Assembly: GCA_964019415.1 (NCBI GenBank)
Contig: OZ025874.1
Span: forward strand, 2,875,696 to 2,939,695
Source: Ianthella basta
Lineage: Eukaryota; Porifera; Demospongiae; Verongiida; Ianthellidae
Reading direction: 5' to 3'
DNA: 64,000 nt
In this document: positions 50,199 to 64,000 of the stretch, in pieces
How positions within the stretch are numbered: the first letter of the stretch is position 1
How the letters are laid out: the number at the start of each line of letters is the position of its first letter
Translations under genes and position numbers: made by a program
Notes under the pieces: generated by a model
The model's database searches: none
What the model was told of the DNA's origin: nothing
Seen by the model: only the letters and a program-made list of their open reading frames with translations

Positions 50199-51723
50199 TT
50201 AGAAGTCATCCATCTCAGTGTATATCTCATCCTGATTAGGATAATAGCGAGGCTCTACTTCACACTCTTGTTTAGCATGCGTTTTAGGTTGCTCCCTCCT
50301 AGTAGCTACTTGGGCTGGAGCTGTGTTGGGCCTAGTAGTCTTCTTGGCCACCCTTGCACCTGTAGAATGGGTAGTTTGACGCCTGTAGTATGTGAATGGT
50401 AAAGATGAGTATAATATTCATACCTCCACATTTACTTAACATTCATATATATGTGCAGCTGTTGAGAATCTAACCTCCTAGCAGCTAATATGTATCCAAT
50501 GAGTCCAAGAGACAAGATGAAGAACATGGCAGCAAACACAGAGGCCACAATGACAGCAGTGTTGTCTTGCGTAGGAGCTGCTGCTGTGGATGAGGATGCT
50601 CCTGCAGCTTGAGTGGCTGCAGGTGTGCTGCATGTTGGGGCATAGAGTTGTGGTATTGTCACTCCACATGGACCTGGCTCCACAGAGTACCTCCTTCCAT
50701 ATATGGTAATAGTTTTGTCTGTATCCTGTCCATTCAGCCAATTGGTCAAGGTACTCTTCAATGTTGCAGGACCAGCTGTGGTACTACTTGAAAGAAGGTT
50801 AGCTCTGAAGGTGACATAGCCCCCAGCAGCACAGGTGAAGTAGCCATTGTTCAAACGAATGTATTGGAAGTAGAGATAGGAGCATTGACAATACTTTCTG
50901 ATTCCCCAGTACACCTCATTCTGTACTGCATCATTTATGCTCGTTGATTGCCCCTGCATGTGAAGGTACAGTGGAGGAGGCACTGATTATGAGGTTCTCT
51001 GATTGCAACAGCTGCTTGTACACATAGGTGAATATTACAGATTTGCATAACAATAGCATACACTGTTACTCACAGTGAAGTCGAGGCATGTCTGAGATGG
51101 CCAAAGCTTTATGTTCACTTCAATGGAAATTTGCCGTCCTGTATAAGAATGCAAGTAAAGATTTAGAGTTAGTGTATATATGCATACATAAATGAGAAGA
51201 AATGCAGATAATGTGCTATAATTGCAATTTAATCACTCACCCACTTCAACATAAATTTGTTCTGAGTAAGAAGCAGTAGGTTCAAGGCTAGACCTGTACA
51301 CATAGACCCACATGATGTACTGGCCATAAGTAGAGAAACTGGTCACTTCTGTGGTGTACTGAAATGATGACCCAATCTTTATTAGGTTATTGTCGGAGTA
51401 AGAAATATATATAGCAGTTCGGTAATCAGTATAATAAGCTCTATCTCTGTAGAATATCTGAAAGTAGCTGATGTAGCTGGAGCTGTAGTAGGGATCCACA
51501 ATGTCCCAGGAGAAGGTGATGTGAGTGCTGTTCCTGTTGGCTACTTGGAAGTTGCGGATAGCATCTTGGGCATCTGAAAATGTTTGAATTTGACATGTGG
51601 TATTACTGTAAGTTATTGTGTACATGGTAATATAGCACACTTATATAAACCTTCTTCACCTGTGAGTGCTCCACATAGGAGAACAACTGCAGTTACAATG
51701 AATAGAGGATGGAGACTTGCCAT
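50199..51723 (-). CDS. D2: FN3/SEA-like transmembrane receptor with YTEM tail
   Basis: Exons 51660-51723, 51241-51573, 51074-51138, 50475-50953, 50199-50382 (1125 nt, 374 aa; phases 1,1,0,2). The architecture is that of D1: signal peptide starting MASLHPLF, FN3-like domain with ITFSWDIVDPYYSSSY, six cysteines, a Ser/Thr stalk, TM core AAMFFILSLGLIGYIL, and tail ending NQDEIYTEMDDF (Y368). The exon 4 donor is AG|GTTAGA instead of GTGAGG or GTGAGA. Without splicing the frame stays open for 14 more codons (LDSQQLHIYMNVK, then stop), so intron retention would give a different short tail. Confidence 0.86.
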
Positions 51724-54070
<2,347 letters not shown>

Positions 54071-54074
54071 GTTC

Positions 54075-54469
54075 AATCTATTCCCTCGCAGTGGCTAACT
54101 GCAAAAGCAATTCCCCCTTTGACAACGCCTCAGTCGTGACGACTGTAGTCTCCCTTGTCTGTTTCTGTTGAAACCACAAGTGTTTAACTTGTGGTGGATA
54201 CAGAAGCAGCCAGTCATCCAACTATCAGCCATCAGTACTCCACTCTGATGAGCCCCAATTAGGGTGAAACAGCTGTCTGTGGCTCTTCCATCTTTGTTGG
54301 ATGACTGGGGGAGGAGATCACTGGTTGCCAACCTATAGGGCTTTGTGCCCCCCTGCCAACTGAGACACCAATACTGGTGTAGTTGGTACGTTAGGTGTAA
54401 TATCCAGTGATTACCCTTTCAATCTATTGCCTCGCAGTGGCTAACTGCAAAAGCAATTCCCCCTTTGCC
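54075..54469. mobile_element. ~390-bp block with 46-bp direct repeats and an E1 copy
   Basis: CTCGCAGTGGCTAACTGC, followed by AAAAGCAATTCCCCCTTT, occurs at about 54075-54120 and 54421-54469. Between them lie the palindrome CCACAAGT, GTTTA, ACTTGTGG (54174-54194) and an E1 copy at 54265-54420. It could be a composite insertion or a local duplication caused by one. Confidence 0.55.
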
Positions 54470-55838
54470 TACAATATGAATACAGTACCATTATTGGGTA
54501 CACGTTATGCAGCTCAGCTGTGTATTAATCACCACAAACAGTGATCTCTAGTTGACTAAAGAGGTGGTGCATTGCACTATGGTAGAGCTCTCTCTCCACC
54601 TCATTAGAAGCAGTGTGTGTTGTCACTACAGGGTAATACATTGCTTTAGTTAGCACACAAACAGCACAAACATATCATGTACTGACCACTACTCGCTGTC
54701 TAAAAGGTGTAACCATTGTATGTATATAGTAGCATAACACAGTCAAATAATGTGCACAATGTGCACATTGTTATATAGTAAGTGTTTGCAAGCTGGTTGT
54801 ATTACGTATGTGGCAAATTATCCAACTTTACAGCACAAAGGAAGGAGGCAACAGCAGGAAAATTAGCAAAACCATTGAGCTCAAGCTTGAGACTTATGCT
54901 CTATCACAGAGCTCAGTCACACGAGCCACTGATCCTGGCCATGGTACATAATTTGCAAACACTTACAGTATGGTCCCCCTTCTGAGAGAGTACCATTAAG
55001 AACATGTCTAAGATGGTCTTTCAAAGGGGTAGTCTCTCAAAGGAAGTGTCTGGTACATGTGTACTATATGCATCCGTGACTAGCAAACCAGTCTTATACG
55101 TACATGGGGTGGTCCGTCGCCAGGGTGGTCTCTCAAAGGAGGACTATACTGTACTAACATACATAGTGATAGAGGACAATGCACTACTACGTATATACCA
55201 TCCATCTCAGATTCATGGGCCCATGCAGCATGCTAGTTGTCCACTGAGCTTACCAGCAAGTGTGTGCGTGCTGTAATGGGTAGCCACCCCAATGTAACTG
55301 CATATGGATTCTCTCCTTACTCATTCTTACATACAAGCAACTTGTCCCAACCTTAGCTATGTGATTGTCTTCAGCATGCAACGAAGCCCACACCCCCTCC
55401 TCACCTATACATGCACATTTGGGGCAATCAACACACACACACATGCATACATACAAACACATACTCACACATGTCATGCATACATATATAACAGTATACA
55501 CACTTGCATAACTACGTAGCACATACAGTGTTCTGTGTTAGCTCAATAATTATAAGCTTCATACATATGGTACATGTTCATAATTATCTGGGTTGGTACT
55601 ACAATACACTAATTATAATGAGCTGACTGAATGATGGAGCTACCATGTTATTGTTATCTTTCCTGTTACATCTTCACTTTACTCCTTGTACATCTTCACT
55701 GCACCAAAACAACATAATGGACAGCTCCGACTTGAAAATAGCATACCAACTTTGGAGTACACAATGACACATACACACATGCACACATGCACGCACACAC
55801 ATGCGCACATGCACACATGCATACACACACTCACAAAT

Positions 55839-55889
<51 letters not shown>

Positions 55890-57102
55890 CTCTTGGTGTG
55901 CCTTGTGTTTATATAATATGGGCAGTCTGTACTATTACTGTACTTGCAGCAAGGTATAGATGCACATGCACCTGATATATATATATACCTAAATATAGTC
56001 TATATTTGCAGAGGGTATGCTAGTATACCATACATACAGCTGCTAGCTACACACCACTACTGTTCTGTAGACTTAATCTTTATGCTGTTAGTATGACTGT
56101 AATACTTACCAACACCATCAATGCATAAATGTATTCAAATGCTTCATGAATGACTCTTCTAAATGTGGAATGTGTGTCCATCCATTCATTAGACATGCAA
56201 TTATATTATATCCTTGACAAGTGAAGTATAACTGAAAATGATTATGTTCAAATTCAGTGTACCTGAGTGTGTGGCATGTGTAAAACGTGACTATAACCTA
56301 TGTACCCTATTGGGTACACTATATCAATGCGTCAATGCCTTGAACATACAGACTGTCCATTATAAGTCTTAATAATTTTAAAGAGCACAGTATGTTGCAT
56401 CTGCTGCCACTTGTCAGGCAAGTTATACTAACTAGCTAAGACGTCAGCATCACAATCCTGCATGTTTGAGACATATTCTATTACTCCATTTGCAACTGTT
56501 TACTCTGACTAATGGGAGCACATGGGTATGGTTGCAAACTGTCAAGCTAGAGGTATCCCCACCATCTTTACCATGGCTTCAATCGGTACATTTGCAAGTA
56601 CAACAATTGTAAATCCATTGCACATCCAATACTGTAGTTATATGGCTGAAAATTGCCACGTAAAACGTCACTGTATTGTGTATAAATAATGCACCAAAGA
56701 ATATCATGCCATTGCATTAGTGACCACCGATTCCATGTATTATACTAACTAGAAACTGACATAACATTACTACAAATGACAGAACATGTGTAGTCTATAC
56801 CATGTATACTGCAGCTTCCTCAAATGGGACACCGCAGCTGTGTATGTACAACTAGAATCTGACAATTATATATTACAATGTACAGTACTGTATACTTAGT
56901 ATTCTACTATACTTTGGGGCTTCCTCAAACGAGACACAGTGTGTCATGCAGTGTAAGCTGTAGCTAATGTAATACTTCATTACTGCAGTACGAATCTGCA
57001 ATTATCCACACAGTCACACTCATTAATGTAGAGGGTACAATGATAATCTGGTTACAAGTAATGTTCCAAAGCACACCATTCACACACTGTCACGCACTAT
57101 TG
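54470..57102. other. spacer and D3 downstream flank
   Basis: 54970-55145 holds repeated TGGTCTCTCAAAGG-type motifs in both orientations (near 55012-55056 and 55108-55142, inverted near 54972), probably a small mobile repeat. A CA tract is at 55841-55885. 56530-57102 matches 49620-50198. No gene seen. Confidence 0.5.
55841..55885. repeat. (CA)n microsatellite
   Basis: Short CA tract preceded by mixed CATG/CACA sequence from about 55768. Confidence 0.95.
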
Positions 57103-58665
57103 TTAGAAGTCATCCATCTCAGTGTATATCTCATCCTGATTAGGATAATAGCGAGGCTCTACTTCACACTCTTGTTTAGCACACGTTTTAGGTTGCTCCC
57201 TCCTAGTAGCTGCTTGGGCTGGAGCTGTGTTGGGCCTAGTAGTCTTCTTGGCCATCCTTGCACCTGTAGAACGGGTAGTTTGACGCCTGTATACAAGTGA
57301 TAGAATGAGTATAAGAACAATACCCCTACTTTTGCCCAACATTCATGTGTGTAGCTGATGAGAATACTCTCTCACCTCCTGGCCGCTAGTATGTATCCAA
57401 TGAGTCCCAGAGACAAAATGAAGAACATGGCAGCAAATACAGAGGCCACAATGACGGCAGTGTTGTCTTGAGTAGGAGCTGCTGTTGTGGATGAGGATGC
57501 TTGTGCAGCTTGAGTGGCTGCAGGTGCGCTGCATGTTAGGGCATAAAGCTGTGGTACAGTCACTCCACATGGACCTGGCTCCACAGAGTACTGTCTTCCA
57601 TATATGGTAATAGTTTTGTCTGTGTCCTGCCCATGCAGCCAACTAGTCAAGGTGCTCTTGAAGGAAGCTGGATCAGTGGTAATGTCAGTTGAATACAAGT
57701 GAGCTCGAAATGTGACATAGCCACTTTCGCTGCAGGTGAAGTAGCCATTGTTCAGCCTGATATCTTGAGTGATTTGGTAGGTGCACTGACAGTACTTCCT
57801 GAGGGCCCAGTACACTTCATTCTGAACTGCCACGTAGGTGTTAGTAGAGAGTTCCTACATATACATTCAGTGCAAGATATAATTGTACATAATTATATAG
57901 AATATTAATAATAACTTCATTATTGATAATTAATGACCGGCACTATTTTGAACCTTGTATATAACATGCGATGTTACTCACAGAGAACTCGTGACAGGAT
58001 TGAGATGGCCAAAACTTTATGTTCATTTCAATGGAGATTTGTTGACCTTGGTTGGTTGCATGTAGGGAACAGGGATGCAGTGGGTTACATCCAGGGATGT
58101 TGTATTAGAGAGTAATACATGCAAAAAAAACTGTTAGAAAGGAGTGGGAAAGCACATTGTGACTTACCTAAATCAACAGAGAGTTGAGCAGAGTAGGAGC
58201 TTGAAGGTGTAAGGCTATACCTGTATACACGGACCCACATGACATGTTCACCATTGTATCCAGTCGCAATAGTAGTTATAGTGTACTTAAAAGAGCGTCC
58301 CGACTGAATCAGATTGACATTTGAGGTTGAAAATGAGTAGTAGCTAGTATAGCCAGAACCAGATGGAGCCTGTAGTATATGCGAAAACTATCGATGTAGC
58401 TGGAGTCGTAGTAGCTGTCCACAATATCCCAGGAGAAGGTGATGTGAGTAGTGTTCCGTTTGGCTACTTGGAAGTTGCTGATAGCATCCTGAGCAACTGC
58501 ACGAGTTGGATATACAACTACAGCATTAAAGTACAGTGTGTACGAATGTATTTACCGAATACTGTAATATTATTATATGCTTCAACCTGCAGCTGCTTTA
58601 CCTGTAGGCATTCCACATAACAGGAAAGCTGCTGTGATAATGAGTAGGGGAGGGAAAGTGGACAT
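57103..58665 (-). pseudogene. D3: receptor gene with one frameshift in the FN3 exon
   Basis: Exons 58602-58665, 58168-58496, 57982-58046, 57376-57854, 57103-57286. All splice sites and all other exons are intact: signal peptide MSTFPPLLIITAAFLLCG, cysteines QSC, CQC, FTC, GPCG and LTC, TM core FAAMFFILSLGLIGYIL, tail ending NQDEIYTEMDDF. The FN3 exon is 329 nt, where paralogues have 330 or 333. The frame breaks after FRIYYR near 58369-58371, consistent with loss of one base, and leads to a stop about 20 codons on. Because everything else is preserved, this may be a recent null allele or a sequencing error. Its FN3 and exon 4 N-terminal half resemble class B; the stalk, TM and tail are class D. 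Confidence 0.75.
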
Positions 58666-59870
58666 CTGTATTTAACAGAGAGAAGTCTGCTTTTGAGCCA
58701 TTTAGGACCAGAAATCAATGGTACAGTGTATATAACCAACACAGAACCATCATCTGATGGGATAAGACTACATTGTAGTTGCACCACCTACCTTTCAATC
58801 ACATCAATCCTGTGTTTTCACTAGTTCCAGACTAACTGCAACTATGTAACTACAGTTTATATGGCTGAACAATTCTATTAGTCACTGTATCTGCACATGC
58901 ACCATTGTACAGCTAGCCAATTAGTGCTGGCATGAAGCCATATGGATAGCCTTTACAACCTTGCCTAGCTGCAACACACATTATTGCTTATCATGCCATG
59001 GATCTCTGCTGTAATGTTTTGCTCATAAGGCTTAATTTGGAATTCAATGTGCATAAGAGGGAACTGAAAGAGCAATACTGCATCTATACACACAAGGGGA
59101 AATACGTGGTGGCAGGACGTTTCGGCTCAAAAGCCTTTGTCAACTACTTACAAGCACAGCTCACTCTATAAGCAATTGACAGGCTCTCAAACCAGGCAGA
59201 ATCATCCTGCTCCCACATCTTGTGCATGTAAAACTGCAGTGCTGCTTTTAAGTTTTATGTCATGTGACCTAATCATGTATGTAATGTTAAGGACAAAAGT
59301 AATATGTGAGGAAAGGAGAGATGGAAGATAGAACAATAGGATAATCTGCCATAATACATTGTGTTTTGGGACAGTTGTTCTGAATGGATTGTGCAATCGG
59401 TACTGATAATAATATTAGGTATCAATGTTGGTAATAAATAGCTAGTGACATCGCTGTGGCAGCTGGAAGGAGGAAAGCTGGCATGCAATTATAGCATAGT
59501 CAGATGATTTTAGGGTATTAGTAAGATTGATGTAGACATTTCTGTACGTATGGAGGTGATAATGCCTCTAGTAGTGAACGAACAGTGCACAAAAATTGAT
59601 CTCAGGTGGTATTCTTATGAAATTGCATGCACTCCAAGTCATTGGCAAAGTTGCCAAATTAAATATTAATCACGAACAGTTGCAAATTGTAGTCGCAGCC
59701 TTGACCACATAGTCTTAAATTTCTATTCACTCTCCATATTCAACAGAACTGGGTATATATATGTAAGGGCTAACTTGAATGAAGTCACCAGGTCGTTGTT
59801 TAATTGCTGATAATTGATTGAATTTACTGAACCAAAAAGTACCATAACAGTGTTTGCAGTTATCACTTAC
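58666..59870. other. D3 upstream flank and spacer
   Basis: A donor-like AAG|GTAGGTGG near 58790 suggests a 5' UTR exon for D3. 59116-59143 holds a GACAAAGGC, GAGCCGAAACGTC motif on the minus strand. Exons 3-5 expected downstream of D4 are absent. No gene seen. Confidence 0.5.
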
Positions 59871-60352
59871 CTACTTCAATATAGATTTGTTCGAAGTAAG
59901 ATGTGGAAGGTTCAAGGCTAGACTTGTACACATAGACATGACATATTGGCCAATATCACGGTAGGAAAAGCTGGTTATAGAGTTTGTGTACTGAAATGAA
60001 GTTTCAATCTTTATCAGATTGCTGTCAGAGTAAGAGATCGAACCAATATAGGTATAATAGCCAGTATAACCAGCTCTATTCCTTTAGTATATGCGAAAGT
60101 AGTTGATGTAGGTGGTGGTGCATAAGCCATCCACAATGTCCCAGGAGAAGGTGATGTGGGTGCTGTTCTGACTGATAACTTGGAAGTTGCAAATAGCATC
60201 TTGGGCATCTGAAAATGTTTGAATTGACATGTGGCATTAGGATATTGTGTACAGTCAAGGAAATATAGCACACATATTCCTTCTTCACCTGTGAGTGCTC
60301 CACATAACAGGACAACGGCTGTCACAGCAAATAAAGGATGGAGACTTGCCAT
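59871..60352 (-). pseudogene. D4: truncated receptor pseudogene (signal + FN3 only)
   Basis: Exon 1 (60289-60352) is intact: MASLHPLFAVTAVVLLCG, donor ACAG|GTGAAG. The FN3 exon (59871-60208) begins with the usual AT GCC CAA acceptor context but has an in-frame TAA after FRIY, where paralogues have Tyr, and loses four bases after QYVM near 59937. No exon 3, 4 or 5 lies in the 1.2 kb before D3. The upstream flank is class D type. A dead, 3'-truncated copy. Confidence 0.85.
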
Positions 60353-61360
60353 CTGTAGCAATTAAGGAATAGTATAGGCCACTTCTCCATTTTGCAAGTC
60401 AGGTCTTATGTATAAAGCAAAACATCACTATTGCTGCAGTCTACTGCCTGTATACACATTGCATTCCTTGGAGTGGTGCTAAGCACTTTTTAGATGCATA
60501 TATCATAATTTATTAAGACTACTGAATCTAAATTTTATCTGCAGTCACATCGCCTACCTGATTTAGTCTACTTCTGTATGCACTGAGTGAACCAACTGCA
60601 ACTGATCGCAATGCTCCCTTATCTTAAATTATATGGTCTGTAATTCTGTTGGTTTCAGTGCAACTAATCAATTAGGAAGCATTATCAATTCAATCATATC
60701 GTTATTGGGCTTCACACTTCAAAATCCAAACACTAAAAATGATTTGCACTGTAGCATGCATGTTTCTGTACTTATTGTATAATGTGTTAAGTATGCAGAA
60801 CTGAAGATAGATTATTATTATGGACAAGGATGGAATTACAGTTGGAGCTATGTTAGTTCAGCATGTGCACACCCACTCACCATATAGAGATAACTGGATT
60901 ATCGCAAACTTAATAAAATAAACCATTTATATGCATAGTTACTTGCAGACATGGTGGCAGCTGTTTGTACCATCAGAGGTTATGTGTGTTGTCACTGTGA
61001 GGTACAGTGAAAGTGTACGTATATAGTACAAAGTAGTCTAATTGGATATAATAGAACATCAATCATTCTGTATGGTGAACTTGCATGAGTTCGTTTGCTG
61101 CATTCATCAAAGCTACCATGTCAGTGGGTATATAATGTACAATCCTACAATAATGGTTGCAACAATGAGTGCAGTCAGAGACCTAGCTTGGTGCAGTGCA
61201 CCTAGTACAGTATAAGGTGTTAAGTGGAAGTTGCATTAAAGCATAACATTGTTCTAGCACCTATACTGTGAAATGATTATGCAGCCATTTGATGAGGTAA
61301 TGTGAAACACACATATGTACACACACACACACACATATGTACACACACACACACACATAT

Positions 61361-61417
<57 letters not shown>

Positions 61418-62648
61418 GCACACAACACACACACTTGTATCTGTAACTACATCTGCAACCTATACATTATACATTCATACAGTGTATAACACACACAATT
61501 ATGATCCCTTCCAACATACTAATAAGTACAAAGGTATGGGAACACATAATAGTATGCTCGTTACCATTCACTGATCTGGCACCTTCCCTTACATGCATGG
61601 ACGATGTTTTGCTGAGCTTGTCTAATGAGCTATATCTGATTGGACGATAACTGCTCATTATCAGGACAAAGAGAAGCCACTAGCAGTGCATCAAAGACCA
61701 GTTGGTAATGGACTAAATTGGGTGAATCCCTACAGGTGTTGCCATGTTATTGTTGTGTTCTCCTGTGTGGATCACTTCTACGTCTTCACTTACAGTGTGC
61801 TTGTACACAGGCCTTTCATTTGTATTGTAGTCCTGGGTGCAAAGCTAAATGGACGGCAGCAACATACGTATAACAATTGCCAACAACCCAACCCTTGCAC
61901 CCTACCACAGCCAAGGCTGTCTATTATGCTACTGAGTTGTGAGGTGCTTTCTCTCCTAAATGAATCATCTATACAGCTGCATAGCCCTCGTGATGTTTGA
62001 GAGTCAGTAAACACTTAACTGTTGCATATGGACTTTTTCTTGATGTTGATGATGTTCACTTGACAAAATTTCAATTGCTCAACACTGTATTACACTGTCC
62101 AGCTAGATAGTATCCTTACCATGACTTCAATGTGTACATTTGCAAGTACAACAACTGTGAGTCCATTGCACATCCATTACTGTAGTTATATGGCTGAAAA
62201 TTGCCATGTAAAACGTCACTGTATTGCATAATAATGCACCAAAGAATATCATGCCGTTGCATTAGTGACCTGCCACTGCCATGTATTATACTGACTAGAA
62301 ACCGACATAACATTACTACAAATGACAGAACATGTGTAGTCTATACCATGTATACTGCAGCTTCCTCAAATGGGACACCGCAGCTGTGTATATACTACTA
62401 GAATCTGACATTATATATTACAATGTACAGTACTGTATACATAAGTATTCTACTATACTTTGGGGCTTCCTCAAACGAGACACAGTGTGTCATGCAGTAT
62501 AAGCTATAGCTAATGTAATACTTCATTACTACAGTACGAATCTGCAATTATCCACACAGTCACACTCATTAATGTAAAGGGTGCAATGATAATGTGGTTA
62601 CGAGTAATGTTCCAAAGTACACCATTCGCACACTGTCACGCACTATTG
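60353..62648. other. D4 upstream flank and D5 downstream flank
   Basis: 60353-61290 matches the D1 upstream side (47767-48700), and 61560-62648 matches the class D downstream flanks (49080-50198). The CA tract at 61304-61435 lies between. No gene seen. Confidence 0.6.
61304..61435. repeat. (CA)n microsatellite with ATATGTACAC interruptions
   Basis: CA tract whose left part is a tandem of a CACACATATGTACA unit. Confidence 0.95.
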
Positions 62649-64000
62649 TTAGAAGTCATCCATTTCGGTGTATATCTCATCCTGATTAGGATAATAGCGA
62701 GGTTCTACTTCACACTCTTGTTTAGCATGCGTTTTAGGTTGCTCCCTCCTAGTAGCTGCTTGGGCTGGAGCTGTGCTGGGTCTAGTAGTCTTCTTGGCCA
62801 TCCTTGCACCTGTAGAACGGGTAGTTTGACGCCTGTAGTACGTGAATGGTGGAATGAGTATAAGAATCATACCTCTAATAACATTCATATGTGTAGCTGA
62901 TGAGAATGCTTCCTCACCTCCTGGCCGCTAGTATGTATCCAATGAGTCCAAGAGACAAGATGAAGAACATGGCAGCAAACACAGAGGCCACAATGACAGC
63001 AGTGTTGTCTTGAGTAGGAGCTGCTGTTGTGGATGAGGATGCTTGTGCAACTTGTGTGGCTGCAGGTGTGCTGCATGTTGGGGCATAAAGTTGTGGTATT
63101 GTCACTCCACATGGACCTGGCTCCACAGAGTACCTCCTTCCATATATGGTAATAGTTTTGTCTGTATCCTGTCCTTGCAGCCAATTGGTCAGGGTGCTCT
63201 TCAAAGTTGCAGGACCAGCTGTGGTACTACTTGAAAGAAGGTTGGCTCTGAAGGTGACATAGTCCCCAGCAGCACAGGTGAAGTAGCCATTGTTCAAACG
63301 AATGTATTGGAAGTAGAGATAGGTGCACTGACAATACTTTCTGATTCCCCAGTACACCTCATTCTGTACTGCACCATTTATGCTCGTTGACTGCCCCTGT
63401 GAAGGTGTAGTGGAGGAGGCACTGATTATGAGGTTCTCTAATCACAGCAGCTGCTTGTACACAGGTGAATATTACAGATTTGCATAACAATAGCATACAC
63501 TGTTACTCACAGTGAAGTCGAGGCATGTCTGAGATGGCCAAAGTTTTATGTTCACTTCAATGGAAATTTGCCGTCCTGTATAAGAATGCAAGTAAAGATT
63601 TAGAGTTAGTGTATATATGCATACATAAATGAGAAGAAATGAAGATATTATGCTATAATTGCAATTGCATCTAATCACTCACCTACTTCAACATAAATTT
63701 GTTCAGAGTAAGAATTGGAAGGTTCAAGGCTAGACCTGTACACATGAACCCACATGATGTACTGGCCATAAGTAGAGAAACTGATCACTTCTGTGGTGTA
63801 CTGAAATGATGACCCAATCCTTATTAGGTTATTGTTGGAGTAAGAAATATATATAGTAGTTCGGTAACTAGTATAACCAGCTCTATCTCTGTAGAATATC
63901 TGAAAGTAGCTGATGTAGCTGGAGCTGTAGTAGCCATCCACAATGTCCCAGGAGAAGGTGATGTGGGTGCTGTTTCGGTTGGCTTCTTGGAAGTTGCGGA
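62649..64000 (-). CDS. D5: FN3/SEA-like transmembrane receptor, 5' end off window
   Basis: Exons visible: 63683-64000 (FN3, continuing past the edge), 63511-63575, 62918-63396, 62649-62832. The signal exon and the first few FN3 codons lie beyond 64000. The FN3-like domain has ITFSWDIVDGYYSSSY and YIMWVHVYRSS. Six cysteines are retained (QTC, CQC, FTC, GPCG, APTC), with a Ser/Thr stalk, TM core AAMFFILSLGLIGYIL, and tail ending NQDEIYTEMDDF. All visible exons are open and in phase. Closest to D2, with differences clustered in FN3 and the stalk. Confidence 0.86.

Noticed and set aside
54782-54985. 67-codon plus-strand frame
   Set aside because: No signal peptide, splice sites or match to any paralogous region. 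The adjacent sequence is repeat-rich.

Overview
This is eukaryotic, almost certainly metazoan, DNA. It is AT-rich with long (CA)n tracts, and short GT-AG introns (about 50-250 bp) split every clear gene. I think a sponge (demosponge) most likely, from the compact introns, the repeat texture and the cysteine-patterned membrane-proximal module. That is an inference and no marker gene confirms it.

The window is dominated by one tandemly duplicated cell-surface receptor family, all on the minus strand. There are twelve gene copies (ten complete and open in the window, one frameshifted, one cut by the right edge) plus two relics. Each gene has the same architecture: exon 1, signal peptide; exon 2, one fibronectin type III-like domain; exons 3-4, a six-cysteine SEA-like module usually followed by a transmembrane helix; exon 5, cytoplasmic tail. 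Intron phases are 1, 1, 0, 2 wherever all five exons exist. I placed splice sites by eye; the exon sums are multiples of three in every complete gene except D3.

Four classes can be told apart (names are mine). Class A (A1 1126-2763, A2 11709-13215, A3 21346-22912) and class D (D1 46220-47766, D2 50199-51723, D3 57103-58665, D5 62649 to the window edge) have a TM helix and a ~52-61 aa tail ending in a YxEM motif, a candidate PI3-kinase SH2 or YxxPhi sorting site. Class C (C1 7715-10389, C2 16113-19634) has a TM helix and only a ~10 aa tail. Class B (B1 26664-27769, B2 34638-35738, B3 39841-40965) stops before any TM helix and should be secreted. B0 (15078-15385) and D4 (59871-60352) are broken copies.

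Layout: 0-7 kb, gene A1 and a nest of direct and inverted repeats; 7.6-23.2 kb, two C-A pairs, with relic B0 between them; 24-42 kb, three class B units and their duplicated flanks, with retroelement debris at 30.8 kb; 42-45.5 kb, a break holding a CpG-rich plus-strand promoter with two short coding exons (43.85-44.3 kb) and a (GT)n tract; 45.5-64 kb, the class D array.

Signalling, short-tailed and soluble versions of one ectodomain in a duplicating cluster suggest a diversified recognition or immune-type locus. The ligand, the partners and this role are inference only.
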